DNA of 64,000 bases. Source: Hermetia illucens. Its lineage: Eukaryota > Arthropoda > Insecta > Diptera > Stratiomyidae. The position numbers and the translations under genes were made by a program. How positions within the stretch are numbered: position 1 is the stretch's first letter; each line of letters starts with the position of its first letter. Under the pieces are notes generated by a model. It saw only the letters and a list, made by a program, of their open reading frames with translations. It searched no databases and was not told the DNA's origin. This document shows, piece after piece, positions 1 through 9,753 of this stretch. The stretch spans positions 54,261,240-54,325,239 of the forward strand of contig NC_051851.1 in NCBI RefSeq assembly GCF_905115235.1. Reading direction: 5' to 3'.

Positions 1-287
1 ATAACAGCAGGTTTCATTTTTTTGCTGACTAAGAGCATATGGTTTACTGGATGGTCACTATAATATATCGGGTAGGTGCTCCTCTCCAGGAAACCGTTCC
101 CTGTCTAACGCATCTCCTGTAACGCTGTTACTTCAGCCCTATATTGGGACAGGGTATCGGCAGCTCAGCAGCTTCATTTCTGTACAGGGGAAATGTACAC
201 GGGAAAATGCGCAAATTGTTATTCCTTTGTCGTTGCCAGATTCGTCGTTGTAATATCCGTCCAGTCCGAGGCTCCTGTTGTGGCTTT
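1..287 (-). mobile_element. RTE-A LINE copy, endonuclease part, runs off left edge
   Basis: On the minus strand this stretch matches the start of the endonuclease domain of the intact RTE-A copy at 9.5-12.9 kb: the SWNVRSLY-like region, the region around the catalytic Glu, and the following KSHYTIYY region. It is damaged by small indels and substitutions. The match stops near base 287 at the 5' side, so the copy is 5'-truncated, and it continues beyond the left edge. Confidence 0.85.
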
Positions 288-1065
288 TGTCATTGCACAA
301 CATTAACGTGCGCTTTTCTGGAACGTGGGTCCGCACCGGATCTTGAAAAATATATAAAACATGGGGTTTCGCAATTCTTGCCCATAACTTCTATATTTAC
401 GGTTAGTAGTGATCCGACCGCCAGTATGTAGTTTTTGCTTTATATTCCGAAAGAAAGGTAAAACCCGTCTCTAGGGATTTTAATGGACAGAGAGCTCGTT
501 TTGTTAGTTCACCATTTATGCGTACTCCTGTTTTTTTTATGTTTGTGTGGTCAACTATTATGTATTTTCCTCTATATATTCTCTCAGTTTAATTGTATTC
601 TACAAATTATATTTTACATTTGATACATATTCCCATAAAACAATGTCAACTTTTTCTCTCATTTCCTGTGTTGCTTTCGGACTTTCCATCGAATGCACAT
701 CTAACGTTTGTATATTGATAAATTGCCGTGTTTGATAATCAATCTCTCTTCGCCAAACTTTCTCACTTCCTTTATGGACTCCGTGATACTCCCCCCCGTT
801 CTTGGCCCCGCTAATTTCGTTCTCGGTCCGTGGCCTTGAATCCATGTCCATGCCGGCTCACCGTCAACAGCATTGGGAATTTTGAAATTTAGAGGGATAA
901 TTGGGAAAACTATAGGGGTAGCAAAGCAAAGCAAAGAGGTGCATAAAGACACTGCAGACATTACTAATACACATTATTGAATGCATTCTTTGTTCAAATT
1001 GACCCCGGAAAAAGCGAAAGGAATACCGCTCCTATCGCTAAGCGCACACTGCAAGAGCTTCAATG

Positions 1066-1780
1066 AACAATGTCATTTTTCCTCAAACACTTTGACTACG
1101 CTGATGACATTTGCTTGCTCTCTCACTGAGGCATGGACTTGGCCAAATGGGGATTATTCTTGAAAAGGAAACATGTAGTGCCGGACTGAAGATAAACACC
1201 CACGAAATCAAGGTTCTCAATCTTACTGGTCATTGCACTCTTCCGATTCGCATTAATGGGTAGAACATTGCGGGAGTCGATCAATTTGTATATCCGGGAA
1301 GCTACTGAATTAACATCACTCGTCGCATTAACAGCGCTAAATCCACCTTCACCGTTTTGTCCAAAGTTTGCAAATGCAACTATCTCAACACTGATATGAA
1401 GATGCTGTTCCGTGTCGGTGTTGTTTCTGTGCTACTATATGGAAGTAGTACATGGAAAGTGACGGCCACTTTTCCTCAAAAGCTGCAAGCTTTTATCAAT
1501 TCATGTTTACGTCGAATCATCGGAGTGTTGAAGTCTAAGGCCATAACTAGTGAAGAAATGGATTGGCGAACCGATCATATGCCCGTAATAATTCTGATCT
1601 TTGATATCTCGAAAGTGGCAGTGGATAGGTCACACATTAAACCACTATCTCATGGTGGCCGACGAGTTGGTCATGCGATAACTAAATGGCGTATAACAGT
1701 GGAGAAGGGCAGAGAAGCAGGAAATCATGGAGGAAGCTGAAGCAAGTAGCGTAGCCCTGTAGGTGATTTTGTTGGATAGG
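1066..1780 (+). mobile_element. LINE-2 fragment (RTE-like), RT C-terminal part
   Basis: Broken plus-strand frames give an FDYADDICLLSH-like RT catalytic box, a GLKINT-K-L segment, then [28 protein letters not shown] and a GRRVGHA-like tail. This order is typical of the C-terminal half of RTE-like LINEs (the F52C9.6-like type). The family recurs on the minus strand near 7.2, 9.1, 31.7, 34.6 and 36.4 kb. The copy is pseudogenised. Confidence 0.75.
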
Positions 1781-2224
1781 AACGTCTTTTATAATCGGAA
1801 AAATTACATTTATTTACACAAAACTATAAGTTGTTTTTCTCCTGACGAAACTGACTCTTTGCATCATATTGATGAAATTAGGACAAACGAAATCTATCAT
1901 AATCTTAGACAATGTGGACTGAACTGCATGTACTCTGAGTGAGTGAGGATAGCAGATGTTTTTAACACTTCATTTTCAATGACGCTGTTTGCAGCTTTAT
2001 TATCATCACACACCGTCCAAGCGATAAGCCGATATCATCAGTAATCGATTTGAAACCCAATTAAATTTCTCATTTGTATATTTTTCTGAATTGTATTAGA
2101 AATTGGATCTTAAATGCAAATTAAAATCTTCATTGATACCACACTTATACTAATTTTAACCAGACATTTTTTCCAACCCCTAATTGAGTCGCGTATTTGG
2201 ATTTAAGGATGAATTTTGGAACTT

Positions 2225-2928
2225 TTAAGATTTCTTACAAATGGAACAAACCGACTTATAGTGCTCTGGCTGTTCAAGTGAATCAACTAAAAACTTGCCC
2301 AAGTCAAACTTGGAGATGACTCGCACCTCTGGGGCTGCATCATGTTTTACCTGGAACTCGCCAGACGGCTCATCAGCAATATGTGGCGGTAAGACTGCTA
2401 CGTAGTCAAACCCAGACGATTTGAGAGTTTCCAGCATTTTCTTATGTTCAGCGTTGATGTTGTGAAATACTGGGGGCACCTTACTTTCGTCGTAGAAGAG
2501 GAAGCTCGACAAACACGCAGACACTTTGTTCAGGCCGAGCTCCTTCATGGCTGTAATGACGTTCTGTGTCCCCGTGGAGAGTTCTATTGTTGGCTCAACC
2601 TTGTTCCTGGTACCGAGAACAATGCAAACTCCTTCGACGCCCTTGAGAACATTCCGAACATCGTCCAAGTTTGTTGCGTTTCCCTTAACCAATTCCACTT
2701 TGCCTTTGAACTTTTCTGGTACTGTGGCCTCGTCCCGATACAGCAAGCGCACTTGAAGCCCTGAATGGTGCCAGGAAAATGGTATAGTTATGTAAGAAGC
2801 GCTACTTTGTGCAAGTCACATCATAAAACTATTATTACATATTTTATTGGTTTACCTCGTTTTATCGCGTGGTCAACGGCACATTGCCCAGTCATGCCGG
2901 TGCCGCCAATTATTGCGATTCTCTGCAT
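2225..2928 (-). CDS. Biliverdin reductase B / NADPH flavin reductase-like protein
   Basis: Two exons on the minus strand (2928-2856 and 2760-2225) are joined by a 95-bp GT-AG intron in phase 1, giving 202 residues. The protein starts MQRIAIIGGTGMTG, with a Rossmann GGTGMTG nucleotide-binding loop at residues 8-14. It continues with VRLLYRDEA, the GTRN motif, a KVSACLSSFL segment, YVAVLPPHI and a closing RVISKFDLGKF. This order and length match the BLVRB / flavin reductase family, atypical short-chain dehydrogenases that use NADPH to reduce flavins and some biliverdin isomers in the cytosol. No damage is seen. The start is set by the first ATG, directly before the Rossmann strand. Family membership is clear; the actual substrate in this species is inferred. 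Confidence 0.93.
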
Positions 2929-3594
2929 CTTTACCACGAACTCCGCTATTCAGTTAATAATGCAAACTTAGTTTGCCAAGTAATGCTCCCACTTTGCCTG
3001 AGTGTCAAGTTCCAATTGTATGCAATTTAAATGAATAATCCGCGATCGTCTCGGCACACACTGGAATTCTCGGGCACTTGTCAAAGCCGGGAAATGTTTC
3101 GGTTTTTTGTTTTGATTTGCAAGTTTATAAGAGAAATGCTAAGAGATCGCTTCTTTATGCTCTTAAATTAGTTTGAATTTTAACACGAGAAGTGTGGAAG
3201 TTATATTTCTTTTAAATGTTATATCCGTAGGTCTATTAAGTTCTATTTCATTTCAATCTTCCTTGGAGGAACCAAATGTTTCAGCTTAAAATAAATCGAT
3301 TGAGCGAGATTTGAGGAATGTTTTTACGTTCATTTTAAATTAGGCGGATGTCAAACTATTTTTTCCGTTTTTACGTTTATAGTACGTATAGTCAACCAAT
3401 TAAAAGGTTGGACAGTTATGGCACTCCGAAATCAAATATCTCGAAAACCAGCTGATATTTTTAAATAAGTTATGAAAGAGAAAACAACAGTTGACAGTGA
3501 GTTGTCATTATCTTGGCAGATGCCGGATTTTACCGATGTTAGCACTAAGTGCCAAGCATTTAGGCTCGGACGATCCTACCTACTTAAAAACTAA

Positions 3595-4015
3595 AGGGGC
3601 ACTGGTGGTAGTGTCCGGTGGTAGGTCAATGGGAGAACCCGTCGAGAACCCCTCGCAATATCGAGCACGTTTGCAGAATGATGTACTTCTGGACATCAAG
3701 GGAGCCGTAAGCGATTTAGGTACAATACCTGTAGCTGACAATATTATGGGAACTACAACCACCCGCTCGTAACGCACAAATTTCTTTGATTTCTCGAGCC
3801 AATGGCTCATAGTTCACCTTCTCCACGTATTTTCGTTCAATGTTGCTATTATGGGGGAGAGCAACATTAATTATATACGCGGAGTGGCCTGTCTTGTCAA
3901 CTTCTGCTGTGATAATCTTACATACAGCATTATACCTGGTGATGCATTGTACCGGTGCCGTAACGGTACAGCCAGAAATGAAATGATTCAACATCTCTAA
4001 CGCCGAACCACACAT
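3595..4015 (-). mobile_element. Fragment of LINE with C-terminal restriction-like endonuclease (R2/Dong/NeSL group)
   Basis: Minus-strand frames read a CxxC-type knuckle with spaced H and C (MCGSALEMLNHFISGC), then YNAVCKII, then a strand-loop segment resembling the LIDVAIP-D-N-I region of REL endonucleases (here YIINVALPHNSNIERK). A KVNYEPLAREIKEI helix and a frameshifted VVPIILSATGIVPKSL end follow. This is the known C-terminal layout of REL-type LINEs. Only this part is present, and the frame is broken near the end. The exact clade is uncertain. Confidence 0.55.
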
Positions 4016-4029
4016 TCTGCACTGGGATG

Positions 4030-4680
4030 CACATAAGGATGGGCCGGAGCTGGCTGGTCAGTTATTTCAGAAGGCATGAAGTCATTGTCGCTTAAAATAT
4101 AGTCGTTGATGGGACAAATCCCTGTTGATCTGAAACTAAAATGATGTTGCTTCGTGTCACTCCAGCATCCATCGCTGACGAGGCAATTCCAGGAATGGTG
4201 CATCCGGGATTGGCATTAATCCACCTATCAAAAAAATAATTTATAGAATGCTTGAATGGACTGAAAACTGTTCGATCGAACGGTTGAAGCCGATGGCTGC
4301 AGCGAGGTGGGAGAGGGAAGACAACAATGCCATTGCCAGTGCAAATTGTCAATGGAAACGTGCGATTCGTGGATGCCGAGTATGAGAAGTACTTGGTTGT
4401 CTTTGGTTAATCCGGAATGTCTTTGAAAATGCGTCAAAAATTCCAAAGAGTGTTCCTAAAATCATGCAAGTACTTGTAACTTCCAGGAACAATAATATTA
4501 GACCTAAATGTTTTAATTTAGCGAAAGGATTTGCAGCTCCTGCGCTTGCGGACCACCGTTCAAAAAATGAGACTTGAATTGGACCGGTGGAAAAATGAAA
4601 AGTAGTGGTGCCGCATTTCCCGTTGCACTTACTTCCGGTGTCATCGTGATCAGGGTGCTACGCTATAATAACGTAACGGA
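4030..4680 (-). mobile_element. Tigger/pogo-like DNA transposon, DDE transposase fragment
   Basis: Minus-strand frames give VSATGNAAPLLFIFPPVQFK, then FLTHFQRHSGLTKDNQVLLIL with a following HESHVS (the second catalytic D block, normally LDNHxSH). PPRCSHRLQPFDRTVFSPFK (the third block) and an NDYILSDNDFMPSE tail come next. This order is the DDE_1 transposase of Tigger/pogo/jerky-like elements. Several frameshifts break it, and the N-terminal DNA-binding part is not seen. The right boundary abuts a REL-type LINE fragment. A second, different copy lies at 59.6-60.9 kb. Confidence 0.8.
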
Positions 4681-4736
4681 TAATATGCATGTAGATCATG
4701 CTCCAATGTTTTACAGGACTACCTGAAAAGTTTCCT

Positions 4737-4890
4737 CTTACTTTCAACTACTCTACGTCATGGAGTACTAGCTTGATTCGCTCGTCAGCTTAGCTTGGTA
4801 AGGAGGTTCCACTGGTTTGGATTCTGTGCCACTTTTTAACGCGTGACCTACTCACTGCTATTATCGCTTATTAACTGTCTGCAGGTGCCC
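4737..4890 (-). mobile_element. Possible LINE-2 3' end fragment
   Basis: Short similarity to the non-coding 3' region seen near 22.8-23.0 kb: a 'gg-ttccact' box, a 'cgtgacctactcactgc' box and the same order of boxes. Weak and short. Confidence 0.35.
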
Positions 4891-5274
4891 TTCCTGCCAA
4901 GACACTTTTCCAATCTCGATTCATTGTTAAAATTTCCCAGTCTATTATTCATAAAAGGTTATTGGTTCCCAATTATTGTAGTGGTGTGTGCAGTACAAAG
5001 CTGAATTCATATTATTGAATAGTGAGAAAATCAATACGAACAGCCTTAATCAAATTAAGGCTGAAGTGATTTACCTTCCAAATTTTGCAAAGACTGATGG
5101 AGGCGCATTCAGGGTTGTAAACGTGTCTAGGCATTGCTTTCCCAAAGTAACTCCTTTTGATATTCGCAATTCTAATCCCCCTTTCAAAATCATCCTGTTT
5201 ATATCATCGATCTTAGAATTGGCATGCACAATTCGGGCAATATCATCATCATTAGTTTCCGACAACATTCGTTT

Positions 5275-6346
5275 AACAGATCAGATGTTCTCTCTGCAGC
5301 AAGCGATGGAAAAACTGTTGGAATATGGACTCCAGTTGCACCATTTATTTATCGACTTTAAAGCCGTCTATGTACACTGTACACGGGCATGAGAGAATTC
5401 GGTATTCCGGCGAAATTGATAAGACTGACTAGGCTGATCTTGTGCGAGGCCAGATAAAAGCAGCAGGATCACTCTCAACACCATTCGACATCAACAACGG
5501 TCTACGACAAGGGGATGCCCTATGATGCGTCCTCTTTAACCTGGCCCTCGAGAAAGTGGTCCGTGATGCTGAGGTAAATGCAAAAGGTACGATCCTCTTT
5601 AAGTCCGCCCAACTACTGGCCTATGCTGACGATATCGACATCATGAGAAGAACCACCCGAGACGTACAAACTGCCTTCATCAAGATCGAGCGGGCGGCGC
5701 GAGATTTTGGGCTACACATCAATGAAGGCAAGACAAAATATATGGTGGCAACGTCAGCCCCTAAAACCAACCAACCAACCAACAACATTAAATCGTACTG
5801 GTCAAACGGGAAAAATAAAGATAGGAGAATATAACTTTGAGACCGTTGATAATTTCTCCTATCTGGGGTCGAAAATCACTACTACGCTACGATGCTACGA
5901 TGATGAAATCCGCGCACGGTTGTTGTCAGAGCCTATTTCAGCTTACAAAAACTGTTCCGCTCGAAACGTCTCACCATAGGCTTTTACTATACAAGACAAT
6001 GATCTTGCCAGTTCTCATGTATTCCTCGGAGACTTGGGTTCTTAACAAGAAGAATTGCAAACTCCTGGCCGCGTTCGAGAAAAGAATCCTCCGAAGAATG
6101 TTTGGCCCCCTACATGAGGATGGACGATTCCGTAGCCTACATAACGACGAAATCTATGAGCGATACCATGACCGGAAAGTTGTGGATAAAATCCCGCTCA
6201 ATAGGTTACGGTGGGCGGGTCACTTAATTCGTATGGATGAGGATGATCCAGCCCGGAAAGTGTATAAGAGCAATATCTACGGTAGAAAAAGAAGACGAGG
6301 CAGACCCTGACCAGACAGCTTTTAGGGATATCGAATTGGAGTGATT
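5275..6346 (+). mobile_element. RTE-A LINE copy, RT half, decayed
   Basis: The copy starts at the ATDQIFSL region of the RT domain and runs through the YADDIDIM catalytic box, the [12 protein letters not shown] region, [13 protein letters not shown] and RRRGRP. It is 5'-truncated, broken by frameshifts, and has a deletion near the end of the ORF. It stops before the family's normal TGATGA-rich 3' end, so its 3' terminus is also lost. Confidence 0.9.
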
Positions 6347-7200
6347 TTTTTGGAGTGATTGACGGTGTCGCCACTCTCTACCCCACAAATATTGACTGAT
6401 ACCGAAATTCCGGAAACAGTTTATAGGATCAATCAAGTCAATATTCTACCAGTAGTAGCAATACTATTCGGTAAAAAGTTGATGACCATGTCATTATTAA
6501 CTCAATTTCAAGAATGAAAACTTAAATAGCAATGATCACACCCTGATTTCACCTCGATCTTCAATTAATCTGATTGTCCTTAGGAAAGTTCAAGCTCAAG
6601 AATAAATTTAAATACTAGCAGACATTACACTGGGCTCGAGAACAAAAATTGAATAAATTTTCTCAATTTCGCAATTAGTCACATAATTAAATACTTTACG
6701 TGCTTGCCAAATACTTACGCTTCATTTAGCTATGAAAGTCTATAATTCACTTGCAAATGTCTTCCGAAATAGTTACAACAATTCTTACATTGTGAACGTG
6801 CATTTTGCTAATTTTTATTGGCACCTAGGTCTCTGGCTGATGGGAGGATTAATTTATGGGCAATGTTCTATTATTTTCAGTTAGACGGAAGTTGATAGGC
6901 AGGGTCAAGTGCAATGCTTTTGCTATGATTGGTAGGTACATGACCCGTCATATTACATATTCACTATTTTTGGTTTGATGTATGGACTGGTAAGATAGAT
7001 TGCTATAAATTTAATTTTTAGGTTGAATATGGCCGCAAACACATTAATATATCAAATTATTTAGAAAATTATCTATGTATGTTCGATGTATTTGCTGCAC
7101 TGTTATACAATACCGACGAAAGTAATAAAACGACAACTGGAAAAATGTAAAGCATCATAAATACACATAGTAAGGTAGCCTTAGATCTGGTTATCGACAA
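6347..7200. other. AT-rich stretch, no gene recognised
   Basis: Many short stops in all frames. No domain, exon or repeat of the families listed here was recognised. Confidence 0.5.
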
Positions 7201-7204
7201 AGAT

Positions 7205-7760
7205 TGATTATTCTAAATAGACCAGGTGCTCGATGTATGTACTGACACGAAGCTTCCTAATGGAAACAGGTCTTAAGTAAGAAATTGATCTTATCGGGAT
7301 GTAGATAAGTGTTAACGAATTGGTAGCTTTCGAGTAACGGCGGCGGTCGCTTTCCATGTGCTGCTTCCAGATAGCAGTACTAAGAGAACGTTGCCATAGT
7401 CTAAACTCGATATTGATATAGTTGCATTTCTGGATTTTGAATAAAACATGGAAAGTGGTAAAGTGTCGATTGATATCGAGTCCAGAACCGCTGTCGGCAA
7501 GGGCAAGCTTTCTTCCTAGATATATAACCTTCACGACGTTTTCAATGCTCTGCCTTTTAAAACAGGCGGAAGATTTTTTTTTTCTTAATTCTGTTTTGCT
7601 TGCCTTTTTCAAATTCAGTCCCATTTGACCAAGGTTCATGATTCGGTGAGAGAGTAAGCAGATGTCATCGGCAATCGAGCAATTTAAAAAAAAAATGTCA
7701 CAATCCGACCAAGATAGCATGGAGATCGTCACCGATAAAAAAAGTAAAATGAGTGACAAA
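7205..7760 (-). mobile_element. LINE-2 fragment (RTE-like)
   Basis: The minus-strand reading gives an ADDICLLSHR box followed by a GLNLKK-KT-L segment, a KVIYLGRKLA segment and a STWKATA-like segment. This is the same order as the LINE-2 copy near 1.1-1.7 kb. Frameshifted and partial. Insertions separate the boxes. Confidence 0.7.
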
Positions 7761-8206
7761 ATACAAATCCAGCGAATATCTATTTGGCGTCCATCTGGTA
7801 CATTCGCGATTGACTAAATCGTGTGATTTCGTCTCAATCGGGCACTTTTATTGTTGTGTTATCATTATCATTTTTTCACCGTCTGCGTCATTTACTGCAA
7901 TTCGGCGAACGTCTTCTAGAATTCGATGTTCATCAAGAATATCAACTATCAGGGCATCATCCTCAATCTGGACATCGTCCATAGAGTGTCAATTTATCCT
8001 GCTTTATTCTTGCTGCTTTCTGCCATGCGTTAGAAAAAAGGCATTGACAAATAGTGATTATCATCCCAATCAAATTTCTCGAAACTTTTAATATAATTTT
8101 TGTTTGGAATTGCGGGAGCCTTGTGCCAATTGGAAAGAAATTGTTCACTTTTTTGGTCTATAGACCCCTTTCTTGAGCTAACACCCAAATTTAGAAAAAA
8201 CAGCCG

Positions 8207-8260
8207 GGGCAGAGGCAACTCATCAGGAAGAGGTGAGCGTCTGATGAGTTGCCTCTGCCC
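8207..8260. repeat. 20-bp perfect hairpin, copy of the 'GGGCAGAGGCAACTC' module
   Basis: Bases 8207-8226 (GGGCAGAGGCAACTCATCAG) are the exact reverse complement of 8241-8260, with a 14-base loop. Read on the minus strand, the arm and loop match the first part of the 152-bp arms of the palindrome at 58.8-59.2 kb, including its CCAGGGCAGAGGCAACTC and GACGCT boxes. It is therefore a rearranged copy of that repeat. Confidence 0.85.
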
Positions 8261-8274
8261 TGGATGAAGCCGTA

Positions 8275-9115
8275 GTCATTTGTTTTCTTCAGAAGAGTTT
8301 GCAATTATGGTAAGCATGACATCTTGATTACGGACTAAAATCTTTTTGATTCTTCAAAGTTCCAGAACTTTCTTTAAACTATGTTTCTGGTAATGTATTT
8401 TGAATGATTCCCATGTCCCTTGATTGAACTTCACTAATCGTATTCTTGTCCTCACCTATCAACTAACTTGTAGAAATATCCCTTGTTATCCATGGCGGTC
8501 TGTTTGCCATATAATTGACGAGTAGGTAATTTATTCATCGAAAACAATGAGACCGGTTACTTCTTTGCATTATTGCAGTCTTCAACTTGTTTGATTCAAC
8601 CAAGTTAATTTCGATCAATAAATTTAGCCTTTCTTTACTATGCTTTCAGTGGAAGCATTTATCAGTTGTTAGCACTAAAGTGCCATTTGGTAAGCACTTG
8701 TGAAAAATAATGTTTATATCTTCCGCAGTCGAATTATAACACAAGTTGATGAACGTCCTCTAAGCAGTCATCCATCGCTTCTTGATTGCTGCAATTTTTC
8801 CGGCTATATCTTTTCATAAATCCTATGTCCAGGTTTGAATTAGCTGTGGCTAACCGTCGCGGGCCCTGAAAGCAGGATAATTCAAGCTTTTTGCCTATTC
8901 TAGGGCCTCTTTTCCGATATTGGTCGGTCTATGGGGAGATTGCTTCCTCTCACTAAACTGAACCATTCGTAGGCGGCTTTATTAACTGTTTAATGTTTGC
9001 ATGCTCCGTTCCCTTTAACACTTCCACTAGAAGTAGTATTTCCAAACCTTCTGCTCATATAAGAAATAAAGTATGTGCGAAGATATTTTGTGAATAGCAG
9101 ACTTGCCTGTTTTAG
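8275..9115. other. No gene recognised
   Basis: No open frame with domain similarity and no clear repeat match. It may hold decayed transposon DNA, since both sides are such DNA. Confidence 0.4.
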
Positions 9116-9119
9116 GATC

Positions 9120-9516
9120 GTATATGCACTGTTAATGCATCCAGCGACATACAGTTAGGTGCCATCGTCAGCAGAAACCACGGTTAGTAGATGTACAAAT
9201 TGATAGACGATTTCGATGCTCTCCCCATTAATGCAGATACGAAGTGCGTGATGACCCGTCAGACTTAGAACCTTGGTCACAGTCAGTGGAAAGATGTCAC
9301 AGTCCATTGAACTCCTTCACGTCCTCCGAACAAGGGAGCATGAAAAACGTCACCGATAGCAAAAAGAAATGGTAACTAGATGTGACCCTGCCGGAATTTA
9401 CGCTGGACCTCAAATTTCTCTAATATTTTACCTTGATACAGCACGTGACATTTTGCGCCATCACAGATGATGGCGCAAAATAGCGCTCTGATAATAGCCA
9501 TTCGTTTCTCTGGAAT
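9120..9516 (-). mobile_element. LINE-2 fragment
   Basis: Matches the minus-strand LINE-2 copies at 31.9-32.2 and 34.6-35.0 kb: the 'gatgctctgccca-taatgca' box, the 'cgtgatgacccgtcagac' box, the 'gagcatgaaaaacgtcaccgata' box and the 'tctgataatagcc' box, in the same order. An internal part is missing. The RTE-A copy lies just to its right. Confidence 0.65.
9450..9481. repeat. Perfect 14-bp stem with 4-base loop
   Basis: ATTTTGCGCCATCA, loop CAGA, then the exact reverse complement. It lies inside the LINE-2 fragment, where other copies have only one arm, so it arose in this copy. Confidence 0.8.
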
Positions 9517-9600
9517 GTTAGCATTATTTATTTTGACGAAAATACGTGGTGGTCAAAGGGTAGTATAGGTCCCGGGGCGAAACGTGGATTGGTACCCACG

Positions 9601-9684
9601 ATGGAGCATAAAACCTGGGAAATGCCTGCTGAACCAACACCAACAGCTCTACTACCGAACCCTATCTCCACCTCCACGTGGTGA
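9601..9684 (+). CDS. Small leader ORF of RTE-A (27 codons)
   Basis: An ATG opens a 27-codon frame starting MEHKTWEMPAEPTPT and ending in STSTW-stop. The copy at 41.86 kb keeps the same frame with two changes (MEHKTWETPAEL...). It may be a real upstream ORF acting on translation of the main frame, or chance conservation of leader DNA. A second overlapping frame without an ATG runs from about 9584 to 9802 and overlaps the start of the main frame by some 40 bases. Confidence 0.4.
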   Translation: MEHKTWEMPAEPTPTALLPNPISTSTW

Positions 9685-9753
9685 CCGCTGGGAGCTCTTT
9701 CTTGACGAAAAGCTGCAGACGGAGAAGGATGAAGGCGAGTCTCCCGCGCCTAA

